A stretch of DNA of 64,000 bases from NCBI RefSeq assembly GCF_001487165.1, contig NZ_LN913006.1, positions 747,596-811,595 on the forward strand, read 5' to 3'. The notes under the pieces were generated by a model. The model was not told the DNA's origin, made no database searches, and saw only the letters and a program-made list of their open reading frames with translations. A program made the position numbers and the translations under genes. Source of the DNA: Blautia massiliensis (ex Durand et al. 2017) (GTDB taxonomy: Bacteria; Bacillota; Clostridia; Lachnospirales; Lachnospiraceae). Below are positions 41,787 to 50,823 of the stretch, one piece after another (within the stretch, counting starts at the first letter, position 1; the number at the start of each line of letters is the position of its first letter).

Positions 41787-42747
41787 TCAGAAAAAACCAA
41801 AAGAAATGAAAATTACTAGTAGGAAAACCTGTTTTATTGTTTTGTTTCTGCTGGTTTTATGCAGCTGGATGATCCCTTCCATTGCTGTCTATGGATTTGA
41901 TGTGTCAGGCATGGATAGTTTTGATACCGGCGGATTTGATATGAATGTGGGAGAAGGAACCGGACAGCTGCCGGAAGACTGGGAAGAAAGCTATGCAGGA
42001 GAAGAAAGTGATGATAGTAATTGGAACAGAGAAGAAGGAAATACTGAGGAGTATTCCGCTGCCTGGGCAGAATCAGAGAATGATCAGGAGGAGTCTGCAC
42101 AATGGAATTTAGATTTTCAGACAGATGAGGTACGTTCTCAGGAAGAAAGCTTTATGGAAAATGGAGAAGATCCGGGGGTCGGGGGAGAAGGCTATGAAGT
42201 TCAGGAACCGGATATCAGACAAGATGAAAATCCGGGGATAACTATTCCGGAAGAAGCAGAGATAGCTGATACGCTTGCGGAAAAACTGACGGAAACGCCG
42301 ATACCAACAAAACTGCCAATACTGACTGAACAACCAATCCCCATACAGACAGTGACAGCAAGTCCATCTGTAACGTTGACTCAAAAACCAGTTCGAAAGT
42401 CAGTGACAGATGCATCAAGGAGTGAGAAGAAGCAAAATCCGGCATTATCTTACTATCGGACAGAACCAACAGGAACGTCGGATAGGAAAAAAGAAAAAGA
42501 GCAAAAACCGGTGATCCGAATGAAAACAGACGGTAACAGGATCCGGATAGAGATCAGTCCGGATATTCCGTTCCAGATCCTTTCATTTCGGATCAATGGA
42601 AAAGAATGTGATTTTTACTGGCAAGGAAAAAAGCTTCTGGCGGAATTACCGAAAAAAAGCAGAAATCCCTGGAAAGCAGAACTCATGGGTTTTGTGAAAT
42701 CCGGGAAGCTGTACTATGAAACCATGGACTTACCAGAAAAACAGTGA
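41764..42747 (+). CDS. Secreted or membrane-anchored partner of the kinase, function unknown
   Basis: 327 residues. A basic start (MRKRRESDQKK) leads to one hydrophobic segment (TCFIVLFLLVLCSWMIPSIAVYG, about 22-44), acting as signal peptide or anchor. A long acidic, Gly/Asp/Glu-rich stretch (45-165) and a Pro/Thr linker (ETPIPTKLPILTEQPIP) follow. The end is a small beta-rich domain (about 250-327, IRMKTDGNRIRIEISPDIPF then FRINGKECDFYWQGKKLLAEL). I recognise no family. The start at 41764 has GGGAGGAG ahead and lies inside the kinase gene, so both are translationally coupled. It could be an outer ligand, scaffold or target of the kinase. Confidence 0.7.
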   Translation: MRKRRESDQKKPKEMKITSRKTCFIVLFLLVLCSWMIPSIAVYGFDVSGMDSFDTGGFDMNVGEGTGQLPEDWEESYAGEESDDSNWNREEGNTEEYSAAWAESENDQEESAQWNLDFQTDEVRSQEESFMENGEDPGVGGEGYEVQEPDIRQDENPGITIPEEAEIADTLAEKLTETPIPTKLPILTEQPIPIQTVTASPSVTLTQKPVRKSVTDASRSEKKQNPALSYYRTEPTGTSDRKKEKEQKPVIRMKTDGNRIRIEISPDIPFQILSFRINGKECDFYWQGKKLLAELPKKSRNPWKAELMGFVKSGKLYYETMDLPEKQ

Positions 42748-42793
42748 TACAATAGGCATACTTACTGATTATTTTATACAACAGGAGGAATTT

Positions 42794-43441
42794 ATGTATA
42801 AGGCAATCTTTTTTGATCTGGACGGAACACTGACAGAATCCGGAGAGGGGATTACGAAATCTGTACAGTATGCACTGGAGAAACTTGGAGTTTCGGCACC
42901 GGAGCTGGAGCCATTGAAGGTTTTTGTGGGTCCGCCGCTTCTGGAACAGTTTATGAAATATGCGGGATTTGATAAAGAGACAGCACAGAAGGGAATTGAA
43001 TATTACAGAGAGCGGTATTCAGAAAAAGGAATGTATGAGAATACCGTTTATCCGGGCGTGGAAAACACTCTGGCAGAACTGAAACGTCGTGGCTACAGAC
43101 TGGCTGTGGCGTCTGCGAAACCGACCTTTTACGTAACACAGATCATGGACCATTTTAATCTGAGTCGGTATTTTGAGGTGATCGCCGGGACGGACCTCAA
43201 TGGACCGAAAGTAACCAAATCTCAGGTGATCGAGGAAGCTCTGGAAAGAATGAGCCTTTCTGACCACCGTGACCAGGTAATCATGGTGGGCGACAGAGAA
43301 CATGACATTCTCGGAGCCAGACGATGCGGGATCCAGTGTGTGGCTGTATCTTACGGATATGGAAGCAGAGAAGAACTGGAAAAGGCACAGCCTCTTCAGA
43401 TCGTAGCTTCCGCAGATGAACTTCTGAATTTTTTCGTCTGA
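42794..43441 (+). CDS. HAD hydrolase, phosphoglycolate phosphatase-like
   Basis: A phosphatase of 215 residues. HAD motif I FFDLDGTLTESG with two Asp, motif II VASAKP, motif III Lys region GPKVTKSQVI and motif IV MVGDREHDILGA are all present, with a helical cap. The Gph/PpaX type removes phosphate from phosphoglycolate, nucleotides or pyrophosphate; the substrate is open. The ATG at 42794 follows ACAGGAGGA. Confidence 0.92.
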   Translation: MYKAIFFDLDGTLTESGEGITKSVQYALEKLGVSAPELEPLKVFVGPPLLEQFMKYAGFDKETAQKGIEYYRERYSEKGMYENTVYPGVENTLAELKRRGYRLAVASAKPTFYVTQIMDHFNLSRYFEVIAGTDLNGPKVTKSQVIEEALERMSLSDHRDQVIMVGDREHDILGARRCGIQCVAVSYGYGSREELEKAQPLQIVASADELLNFFV

Positions 43442-43473
43442 CCCCTCTGCACAGACAGAATATTTTTCAAATA

Positions 43474-44268
43474 GTGTGGAGGGAGCTTTATCCGGCAGGA
43501 ATCCATTATCTTATCGGACAGATCCTCGGAAGCGCCGTGCTTCTCTGGCTGGCAGGGCATGTCGGCAACGCACAGGAAAGGTACTATAGTTATACGCTGG
43601 TGATCACCGGACTTACCGGAGTGCTGGTTATGTTTCCAGCAGTATATTTTTACCGGAAGGATCGTATAGGAAGGCTGATCGGCGGTTTGACTTCCGTTGA
43701 GGAACAAAGGCTATCTATTCCTGAAATGCTGCTTCTTCTTGCTGCTGGAGCCGGATTTGCCCAGTATGCCAATGTGCTGGTGGCGATCCTGCAGAACTGG
43801 ATCTCATCTAGCTATGGAGAGACGATGACGAAGATTACCTCAGGAAAGAGTTTGTTTATGATGATCTTCTGGATGGGGATCATAGCGCCTGTTGCAGAAG
43901 AAATGATCTTTCGCTGGCTGATCTATCTGCGACTTCGGGATCACTTTTCTGTACTGTTTTCCGCTGTGATCTCTGCGGCGTTTTTCGGAATTTATCACGG
44001 AAATGTCCTGCAGGCTGTGTATGCGTTTGTTCTGGGAGGGATTTCTGCGTGGTTTCTGGAGATGGGCGGTAATAAGTGGACCAGTGTGCTGATGCACATC
44101 GGAGCCAATACCTGGATACTTATTTTCAGTGAATATGCCCAGACTCTGGTGGAAAAAGCCGGAGCAGGAAGCCTTCTGATGATCTATGGTGTTTTTGCGG
44201 CAACGATGATTGGAGGATATCAGTATTTTGCACGCCGGGGAGAAAAACGTGGCTACCGGGCTGTTTGA
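43474..44268 (+). CDS. CPBP family intramembrane metalloprotease
   Basis: 264 residues with about seven membrane helices. The CPBP/Abi motifs are visible: EEMIFRWLIYLRL (Glu-Glu-x3-Arg), FGIYHGNVLQ (His) and LMHIGANT (His). They line a membrane-embedded metal protease site, of the type that processes prenylated proteins or secreted peptides. The GTG start at 43474 has no good ribosome site; translation probably re-initiates from the HAD gene 32 bases upstream, and the frame is open further upstream to the HAD stop. Confidence 0.88.
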   Translation: MWRELYPAGIHYLIGQILGSAVLLWLAGHVGNAQERYYSYTLVITGLTGVLVMFPAVYFYRKDRIGRLIGGLTSVEEQRLSIPEMLLLLAAGAGFAQYANVLVAILQNWISSSYGETMTKITSGKSLFMMIFWMGIIAPVAEEMIFRWLIYLRLRDHFSVLFSAVISAAFFGIYHGNVLQAVYAFVLGGISAWFLEMGGNKWTSVLMHIGANTWILIFSEYAQTLVEKAGAGSLLMIYGVFAATMIGGYQYFARRGEKRGYRAV

Positions 44269-44277
44269 TCCAATGTG

Positions 44278-44296
44278 GATCACGAATATCTGCCTG
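44278..44296. repeat. Second copy of the 19-base leader sequence
   Basis: Identical to 40427-40445. Here its CTGCCTG end pairs instead with CAGGCAG (about 44305-44311) to form a different hairpin, which may serve the end of the CPBP transcript. The rest of the gap 44269-44460 shows nothing else I can support. Confidence 0.6.
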
Positions 44297-44460
44297 CTAC
44301 TGGATCAGGCAGAGTGATAGATGAATATTTGCTTTACAGAGAATCTGTAGTGGAATCATAGTATAAGGATGCCATTACAGATTTTTTTATAAAAATATGC
44401 CGGAATCTTTTGCTGCCGGTAAATTTATATAGATTTTATATTTATTTAAGAGACCATTTC

Positions 44461-44517
44461 TTGCGTACCTTTGTATCATGTGCTATCATAAGTGTATTAA
44501 AAGAATTAATACACTTA
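44461..44517 (+). promoter_or_regulatory. Promoter and palindromic operator of the GntR/ABC operon
   Basis: TTGCGT (44461-44466), a 17-base spacer and TATCAT (44484-44489), directly followed by a perfect 12-bp inverted repeat TAAGTGTATTAA-N5-TTAATACACTTA (44489-44517) on the start of transcription. This is the usual arrangement of a YtrA-type GntR autorepressor site. Confidence 0.75.
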
Positions 44518-44547
44518 ATACACAGATTACAGAGAAAGGAGCGTCGT

Positions 44548-44922
44548 ATGTTATTCTTGGACTATCAGGACAGACGTCCCATTTACGAGCAGATCGTAGA
44601 GAAATTCCGGATGCTGATCCTGTCAGGAGCTGTGGAGCCATCTTCCAAGATGCCGTCTGTGCGGCAGCTGGCCGTGGAATTATCCATCAATCCCAATACC
44701 ATCCAGCGGGCATATATGGAACTGGAGCAGCAGGGGCTGATCTGTCCGGTGAAGGGAAAAGGCAGTTTTGTCACAGACAGCAGCAGGATCAGGCAGATCG
44801 GTATGGAAGAAACCTTAAGTGAGCTGAAAAAGATCACAGAAAAGGGAATGGCTCTGGGAGTAGGGGAGGAAGAAATGATCGGTGTGATCCGCTTATGCTA
44901 TAAGGAGGGAAACAATGATTGA
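44548..44922 (+). CDS. GntR-family repressor, YtrA type
   Basis: 124 residues. The winged helix (about 10-75) has YEQIVEKFRMLILSGAVEPSSKMPSVRQL and NTIQRAYMELEQQGLI. The short helical tail without a ligand domain is typical of the YtrA subgroup, whose genes sit in front of ABC transporters they repress. GAAAGGAG precedes the ATG. It overlaps the ATPase gene by eight bases and very probably binds the palindrome at 44489-44517. Confidence 0.93.
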   Translation: MLFLDYQDRRPIYEQIVEKFRMLILSGAVEPSSKMPSVRQLAVELSINPNTIQRAYMELEQQGLICPVKGKGSFVTDSSRIRQIGMEETLSELKKITEKGMALGVGEEEMIGVIRLCYKEGNND

Positions 44923-45817
44923 GATAAAAAACTGCAGCAAAGCTTTTGGTAAGATACAGGCAGTAAATAAGGTCACCATGGATATCGGGGAACGGGAGGT
45001 TTTTGGACTGATCGGCTCCAACGGTGCGGGAAAAAGTACTCTGCTCCGTATCATGGCCGGGATCATCCGTCAGGACAGAGGAGAGGTGCTGATGGATGAA
45101 GAACCGGTTTTTGAAAATGAAAGGATCAAAGAGCATTTTTTCTACATACCGGACGATGCATATATTCCGGCAAATTACAATGCTCTGGACATGGCAGAAT
45201 TTTACCGTTGTATTTATCCGGGATTTCAGCAGGCGCGTTTTGAGACAATGATGAAGCAGTTTCATCTGGATGGAAAACGAAAAATCAGCACTTTCTCCAA
45301 GGGAATGAAGAAACAGCTTCTGGTGATCCTGGGAATCAGTACAGGAACGAAATATCTGTTTTGTGATGAAACCTTTGATGGCCTGGACCCGGTAATGCGC
45401 CAGGCAGTAAAAAGTATTTTTGCATCGGAGATCATGAGTCGTGAATTTACGCCGGTGATCGCTTCCCATAATCTCCGTGAGCTGGAAGATATCTGCGATC
45501 ACATCGGGCTTCTTCATCAGGGAGGAATTCTCCTTTCCAGAGATCTGGAGGATATGAAATTCCACATCCATAAGATCCAGTGTGTACTTACTGACAAAAA
45601 GAAAGAAGAAGAATTAAAGAAAGAGCTGGAGGTTTTGAAAACAGAGCATCAGGGCTCCCTGCTGCTTATTACTGCGAGGGGAACAAGAAGAGAAATCATG
45701 GAGAAGATACAGGCAAAAAATCCTCTTTTCTGCGAAGTGCTCCCACTGACTCTGGAAGAAATATTTATCAGCGAAACGGAGGTGGCAGGCTATGAAGTCA
45801 AAAATTTATTCCAGTGA
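44915..45817 (+). CDS. ABC transporter ATPase of the GntR operon
   Basis: An ATPase of 300 residues. Walker A GSNGAGKST, signature FSKGMKKQ (degenerate, as often in ABC-2 exporters), Walker B LFCDETFDGLD and the switch His in ASHN are present. A C-terminal extension (about 220-300) is of the drug-export type. AAGGAGGGAAAC precedes the ATG. It pairs with the large permease encoded next, with 26 bases of overlap. Confidence 0.93.
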   Translation: MIEIKNCSKAFGKIQAVNKVTMDIGEREVFGLIGSNGAGKSTLLRIMAGIIRQDRGEVLMDEEPVFENERIKEHFFYIPDDAYIPANYNALDMAEFYRCIYPGFQQARFETMMKQFHLDGKRKISTFSKGMKKQLLVILGISTGTKYLFCDETFDGLDPVMRQAVKSIFASEIMSREFTPVIASHNLRELEDICDHIGLLHQGGILLSRDLEDMKFHIHKIQCVLTDKKKEEELKKELEVLKTEHQGSLLLITARGTRREIMEKIQAKNPLFCEVLPLTLEEIFISETEVAGYEVKNLFQ

Positions 45818-47975
45818 GTATATGAAATCCTCTTCCAAAGGACAAAGATGGATCCCGGCATTTGCCATGATCGCATTTCTCCTTGCATTTCCGGTAGCGG
45901 AACTTATTCTGATGGGAAAATGGAATGAGCGCAGTTATACTCAGAGTCAGCTTTCCTATCTGTATTCCAGCCTGTGGAGCAGTGACTTTCTCACAATGGG
46001 AGCAGCTGTGGCTGCGGTAACCGCATTTTTTGCAGCAGTAAGCGGCTTCTGGTATCTGTATTCCCCGAGAAAAGTGGATTTCTATCACAGCCTTCCGGTA
46101 AAGCGAAGTGCACTGTTTCTGCACAGAGTATTGTTGGCTGTTCTTTATTATCTGGTGCCATATGTGATCATGGAATTTGCTGCGGTATGCATCGGGGCAG
46201 CCAGAGGATATTACAGCCTTTCCATTATGAAAAAGGCACTGATCCTGCTGGTGCTCCATCTCCTGATGTATCTTCTGGTGTATTTTTCCACAGTGCTGGT
46301 GATCGCCTGCACCGGTACCATGTTGATGGGAGCACTTGCATGGGCAGGGCTGTTTACCTACAGTATCGTTCTGGCAGTGATGCTGCAGTTAAGCGGACAT
46401 TTATTTTTTGATACCTGGTACGAGGGCAGTTACGGAATTCTGGCAGCAGTGCGGAATCTGGGATCTCCTCTTATGGTGATCGTAAGCTTTATAGATAGAT
46501 ACAGCAGCGGAAGCTTTGGAAAGCATTTGCTGATACTGATCCTCACGCTGTTTATCATGGCAGCACTTTCCTGGATGGCATTTTGCAGACGAAGGTCAGA
46601 GAATACCGGAAAAGCTCTGGTATATACCTGGATGGAGCCGGTCTTAAGTGCCCTGATCACAATACCATTCGGACTGGGGATCGGTCTGATCTTTTATATG
46701 ATTCCGGAAGATTCATCCAAAACAGCATGGTGGATCTTCGGAATGATACTGGGAACGATCCTGGTCCATGGAATTCTGGAAGTGATCTATGAAATGGATT
46801 TTCGCAGATTTTTCCGCAGAAAAGTGCAGCTTATGATCCTTGGAGGTGTTGTGGCAATCTGTGCGCTGACCATGAAAATGGATCTTCTGGGATATGACAG
46901 TTATTTTCCGGCTTATGACAATCTTCAGGGAGTTGTGATAAATGTAAGCAATCTTTCATATACAGAGCAGCTTTGCAATGTGGAAAAAAAAGAAAACGGA
47001 ATCTATAAGATCCGGTATACTGCCACCTCAGACAATAGTTCCGGTCTGCTGGATCAGCCGGTGATGAAAAGTAAAGCATTATATAACAGTCTGAAGGATA
47101 TCAGGCTTCAGAATGAAAAAGGAAAAAAATCAGGAAGGCGCATGTATGTGCGCTACATAAATAAACAGGGATTCAGTGTATGCAGAGGCTATATTGTATC
47201 CTCTGCACAGGCACAGAATCTTATGGAAGCCCTGTATGATGAGCAGACATGGAAAGAAGACAGATATTCATTTTTTCAGCTGGACAAACAGTATCTGAAA
47301 GAGGTCACCGGTATTTTCTGTGACGGAGATATTCAAACCTTATTTGAAAAAAATGCAGAGAAGCGTCAGGCACTGGCAGAGGCACTGAGAAAGGACATTC
47401 TGGAAAACGGCGGTCAGACAGTAAAAGACCAGCCATGTGCAATGCTGATGTTCGATTATACGGGAATTCCGTCAGAAGGCTACATGGATGAATGGGGAAT
47501 GAATGTACCGGCTGTGCAGGAAGGAGAGAATGTGTCTACCTCCGTTCTGGTGTATCCGTCATATAAGAGAACACTTGCAATTTTGGAAGAAACAGGATAT
47601 CCTCTTTCTATGGATGAGCTGTCTGTTGAGTATATTGATGTTTATTACTTCAGCTCCGAAGCTGCCGGCGAAGATGATGAGGTTTTTTCCGACACTGAGC
47701 CCATTTCGGATCTTGAAGAAACAGAGAACGGTTATAAAGTCCGTTACGATAAAAAGGAACAGCTGGAAGCTCTGAAAAAATGTATCCGTCCATCACAGCT
47801 GGTAAACGGATGGACTATCTGGAATGCAGATGCCACAATGGAAGTGGTTCTGGAAGGACAGGAGAGCACCGGCGGGGATTCCGGACTTTATATGACATTT
47901 ACCGGAGAGATCCCGGATTTCATCAAAGCAGATGCAAAGGCAGCCCATGTAACAGAATGGGAGGTAAATGATTAA
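45792..47975 (+). CDS. Large ABC-2-type permease with extracellular C-terminal domain
   Basis: 727 residues. The N-terminal half has about eight to nine membrane helices, with SPRKVDFYHSLPVKRSALF as a typical cytoplasmic start of ABC-2 exporters of this kind. After a last helix (LMILGGVVAICALTM, about 350-365) comes an outer domain of some 360 residues (YFPAYDNLQGVVINVSNLSYTE to the end), which I believe is the DUF6449 domain. Function: probably efflux or sensing of an envelope-active compound, repressed by the GntR protein. Confidence 0.85.
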   Translation: MKSKIYSSEYMKSSSKGQRWIPAFAMIAFLLAFPVAELILMGKWNERSYTQSQLSYLYSSLWSSDFLTMGAAVAAVTAFFAAVSGFWYLYSPRKVDFYHSLPVKRSALFLHRVLLAVLYYLVPYVIMEFAAVCIGAARGYYSLSIMKKALILLVLHLLMYLLVYFSTVLVIACTGTMLMGALAWAGLFTYSIVLAVMLQLSGHLFFDTWYEGSYGILAAVRNLGSPLMVIVSFIDRYSSGSFGKHLLILILTLFIMAALSWMAFCRRRSENTGKALVYTWMEPVLSALITIPFGLGIGLIFYMIPEDSSKTAWWIFGMILGTILVHGILEVIYEMDFRRFFRRKVQLMILGGVVAICALTMKMDLLGYDSYFPAYDNLQGVVINVSNLSYTEQLCNVEKKENGIYKIRYTATSDNSSGLLDQPVMKSKALYNSLKDIRLQNEKGKKSGRRMYVRYINKQGFSVCRGYIVSSAQAQNLMEALYDEQTWKEDRYSFFQLDKQYLKEVTGIFCDGDIQTLFEKNAEKRQALAEALRKDILENGGQTVKDQPCAMLMFDYTGIPSEGYMDEWGMNVPAVQEGENVSTSVLVYPSYKRTLAILEETGYPLSMDELSVEYIDVYYFSSEAAGEDDEVFSDTEPISDLEETENGYKVRYDKKEQLEALKKCIRPSQLVNGWTIWNADATMEVVLEGQESTGGDSGLYMTFTGEIPDFIKADAKAAHVTEWEVND

Positions 47976-48742
47976 TGGAAAAACCAGTCCGGCTGGATAA
48001 ATTTCTGGCAGATGCCGGCGCAGGTACAAGAAGCGAGGTAAAAAAATACATACAGAAGGGTCAGGTGCAGGTTAACGGGAAATCTGTGAAGAAACCGGAG
48101 CTGAAAGTAACAGAAGAAGATCAGGTGGTTATGAACGGGCAGGAGATCCATGCTGCACCGGAATATGTATACTATCTTTTTAACAAGCCGGCAGGCTGTG
48201 TCAGCGCAACGGAGGACTTCAGAGATAAAACGGTTCTTGACTACATTGAAGAGAAAGACAGAAGAAAGGGTCTTTTTCCGGTGGGACGCCTGGATAAAGA
48301 TACAGAAGGCTTTCTTCTGATCACAGATGACGGTCCTCTGGCACACGAGCTTCTTTCTCCGAAAAAGCATGTGGATAAGACCTACTATGCAAAAGTATCC
48401 GGGAAAGTGACAGAAGAAGATGTCGTGAAGCTGGCAGAAGGCGTGGATATCGGGGAAAAAGATCTCACACGACCGGCAAGGCTGGAGATCCTTTCTACCT
48501 GGGAGTCCGGTACAGAATCTGCAGAAGCCGGTAAGAACTGGGAATCTGAGATCCGACTTACCATCCACGAGGGAAAATTCCATCAGGTAAAACGGATGAT
48601 GGAGGCACTGGGAAAAAAAGTAACTTATTTGGAAAGACTATCCATGGGGCCGCTGGAGCTTCCTTCAGATCTTCCGACAGGAAAATATCGTTCACTCACC
48701 GAAAAAGAGCTGGAGCTTCTGAAGTCTGCCGGAAACCGCTGA
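47975..48742 (+). CDS. 16S/23S rRNA pseudouridine synthase, RsuA/RluB family
   Basis: 255 residues. An S4 RNA-binding domain (about 5-50, VRLDKFLADAGAGTRSEVKKYIQKGQVQVNG) is followed by the catalytic domain with GRLDKDTEGFLLITDDG carrying the essential Asp. It shares one base with the stop of the permease (TAATG), so it may be translationally linked, which is an odd pairing of functions. Which rRNA uridine it modifies cannot be told. Confidence 0.92.
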   Translation: MEKPVRLDKFLADAGAGTRSEVKKYIQKGQVQVNGKSVKKPELKVTEEDQVVMNGQEIHAAPEYVYYLFNKPAGCVSATEDFRDKTVLDYIEEKDRRKGLFPVGRLDKDTEGFLLITDDGPLAHELLSPKKHVDKTYYAKVSGKVTEEDVVKLAEGVDIGEKDLTRPARLEILSTWESGTESAEAGKNWESEIRLTIHEGKFHQVKRMMEALGKKVTYLERLSMGPLELPSDLPTGKYRSLTEKELELLKSAGNR

Positions 48743-48761
48743 AAAACAGAAAAAAATTGGA

Positions 48762-48788
48762 AAAATCCCCTTTACATAAGGGGATTTT
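48762..48788 (+). terminator. Terminator of the GntR operon
   Basis: AAAATCCCCTT (48762-48772) and AAGGGGATTTT (48778-48788) pair perfectly over 11 bp with a TACAT loop. The loop and stem overlap the -35 box of the rpsB promoter. Confidence 0.75.
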
Positions 48789-48800
48789 CTATGCTATAAT
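48771..48800 (+). promoter_or_regulatory. Promoter of rpsB-tsf
   Basis: TTTACA (48771-48776), an 18-base spacer and a perfect TATAAT (48795-48800). The -35 box lies at the tip of the preceding terminator hairpin. Confidence 0.7.
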
Positions 48801-48921
48801 TCAGAAGTTGCAAAAATAAGCACGCACGGCGATTCTATAAGGATGGTGCCCTACGGTGTGAGGATGGGTCCAGAGAGAAGGCGACCTGTGCGGAAGAATT
48901 TAACCAAAAAGGAGAAAAGAC
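48801..48921 (+). promoter_or_regulatory. Structured leader of rpsB, possible S2 autoregulatory RNA
   Basis: The leader of about 110 bases is GC-richer than its surroundings. GCACG near 48821 and CTGTGCGG near 48886-48893 can close a multi-branched fold, inside which GGTGCCC/GGGTCC may pair. Ribosomal protein operons are often controlled by such leaders binding their own product. I cannot fold it here. Confidence 0.4.
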
Positions 48922-49665
48922 ATGAGCGTTATTTCAATGAAGCAGCTTTTAGAGGCAGGTGTTCATTTCGGACATCAGACAAGAAGATGGAACCCTAAAA
49001 TGGCTCCGTACATCTACACAGAGAGAAATGGTATCTATATCATCGATCTTCAGCAGTCTGTAGGAATGGTTGACGATGCTTACAATGCAGTAGCAGATAT
49101 CGTTGCCAACGGTGGACACATCCTTTTCGTAGGAACTAAGAAACAGGCTCAGGATGCTATCCGTACAGAGGCAGAGCGTTGTGGAGAGTTCTTCGTAAAT
49201 GAGAGATGGCTTGGTGGTATGCTTACAAACTTCAAGACAATCCAGAGCCGTATCGCAAGACTGAAAGAGATCGAGACAATGGAAGCTGACGGAACATTCG
49301 ACGTACTTCCTAAGAAAGAAGTTATCGAGCTTCGCAAAGAGCTTGTTAAGCTTCAGAAGAACCTTGGCGGAATCAAAGAGATGAAGAGAATCCCGGATGC
49401 TATCTTTATCGTAGATCCTAAGAAAGAGAGAATCTGCGTACAGGAGGCTCATACACTTGGAATCCCGCTTATCGGTATCTGCGATACTAACTGTGATCCG
49501 GAAGAGCTTGACTATGTGATCCCGGGAAATGACGATGCTATCCGTGCAGTAAAACTCATCGTTTCCAAGATGGCTGACGCTGTTATCGAGGCTAAGCAGG
49601 GAACTGCTGAGGCAGATGGCGAGATCGAGGCTGAGTCTGAGGAGTTTGCAGCTACAGAGGAATAA
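48922..49665 (+). CDS. rpsB: 30S ribosomal protein S2
   Basis: 247 residues. [39 protein letters not shown] in pieces is the standard S2 start, and [14 protein letters not shown] and [12 protein letters not shown] are further family motifs. The acidic tail ([15 protein letters not shown]) is common. AAAGGAG precedes the ATG. Next to tsf, as in nearly all bacteria. Confidence 0.98.
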   Translation: MSVISMKQLLEAGVHFGHQTRRWNPKMAPYIYTERNGIYIIDLQQSVGMVDDAYNAVADIVANGGHILFVGTKKQAQDAIRTEAERCGEFFVNERWLGGMLTNFKTIQSRIARLKEIETMEADGTFDVLPKKEVIELRKELVKLQKNLGGIKEMKRIPDAIFIVDPKKERICVQEAHTLGIPLIGICDTNCDPEELDYVIPGNDDAIRAVKLIVSKMADAVIEAKQGTAEADGEIEAESEEFAATEE

Positions 49666-49701
49666 TTCGTATAAACAGAATATTTCAGGAGGAAACGAAC
49701 A

Positions 49702-50640
49702 ATGGCTATTACAGCAGCACAGGTAAAAGAGTTAAGAGAGATGACCGGCGCCGGAATGATGGATTGTAAGAAAGCTCTTACAGCTACAGAAGGCGATATG
49801 GATAAAGCAGTTGAGTTCCTGCGTGAGAAGGGTCTTGCTACAGCACAGAAGAAAGCAAGCCGTATCGCAGCAGAGGGTCTTTGCAAAACTCTGGTAACAG
49901 AGGATGGAAAGAAAGCAGTCGTTGTTGAGGTTAATGCTGAGACAGACTTCGTTGCAAAGAACGAGAAATTCCAGAGCTATGTTGCAGATGTTGCAGCACA
50001 GGCACTTAACACAACAGCAGCTGATATCGATGCTTTCCTTGCTGAGGCATGGGCACTTGATACAACTAAGACTGTAAAAGAGGCTCTTGCAGCTCAGATC
50101 GCAGTAATCGGCGAGAACATGAACATCCGTAGATTTGCTCAGGTTGAGGAGCAGAACGGATTCATCGCTTCCTACACTCATATGGGTGGAAAGATCGGCG
50201 TTCTTGTAGACGTTGAGACAGATGTTGTTAACGATGCTGTTAAAGAGATGGCTAAGAACGTAGCTATGCAGATCGCAGCTCTGAAACCGCAGTACACAAG
50301 CGACAAGGAAGTAAGCGCTGACTATATCGAGCATGAGAAAGAGATCCTTATGGCTCAGATCCAGAACGATCCGAAGGAGTCCCAGAAACCGGCTAAGGTT
50401 ATCGAGGGAATGATCACAGGACGTATCAAGAAAGAGCTCAAAGAGATCTGCCTTCTTGACCAGACATACGTAAAAGCAGAGGACGGAAAACAGTCCGTTG
50501 CTAAATACGTAGAGCAGGTAGCAAAAGAGAACGGCGCTAAGATCCAGATCAAAGGCTTCGTTCGCTACGAGACAGGCGATGGTCTTGAGAAGAAAGAAGA
50601 GAACTTCGCTGAGGAAGTTGCAAAGCAGATGGGTAAATAA
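49702..50640 (+). CDS. tsf: Translation elongation factor Ts
   Basis: 312 residues, nucleotide exchange factor of EF-Tu. The N-terminal motif VKELREMTGAGMMDCKKAL and ETDFVAKNEKF are invariant in the family. CAGGAGGAAAC precedes the ATG. It is 36 bases behind rpsB and ends at a strong terminator. Confidence 0.98.
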   Translation: MAITAAQVKELREMTGAGMMDCKKALTATEGDMDKAVEFLREKGLATAQKKASRIAAEGLCKTLVTEDGKKAVVVEVNAETDFVAKNEKFQSYVADVAAQALNTTAADIDAFLAEAWALDTTKTVKEALAAQIAVIGENMNIRRFAQVEEQNGFIASYTHMGGKIGVLVDVETDVVNDAVKEMAKNVAMQIAALKPQYTSDKEVSADYIEHEKEILMAQIQNDPKESQKPAKVIEGMITGRIKKELKEICLLDQTYVKAEDGKQSVAKYVEQVAKENGAKIQIKGFVRYETGDGLEKKEENFAEEVAKQMGK

Positions 50641-50672
50641 TCTGATATCTGCAGATCTTTAATAAGATCCAT

Positions 50673-50708
50673 AAAACCCTTGAAAATCCAGTATTTTCAA
50701 GGGTTTTT
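50673..50708 (+). terminator. Intrinsic terminator of rpsB-tsf
   Basis: AAAACCCTTGAAAAT (50673-50687) and ATTTTCAAGGGTTTT (50693-50707) pair perfectly over 15 bp around a 5-base loop, with T after it. Confidence 0.92.
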
Positions 50709-50823
50709 CTTATATTATCCACTTCATATACTACATTATAAAATATGGATAGACTATAGTAACAGGAAGTTGCTTTTCAGAACATGGATCTATCTTTATA
50801 ATAGGATAATGGAGGTGACGGCT

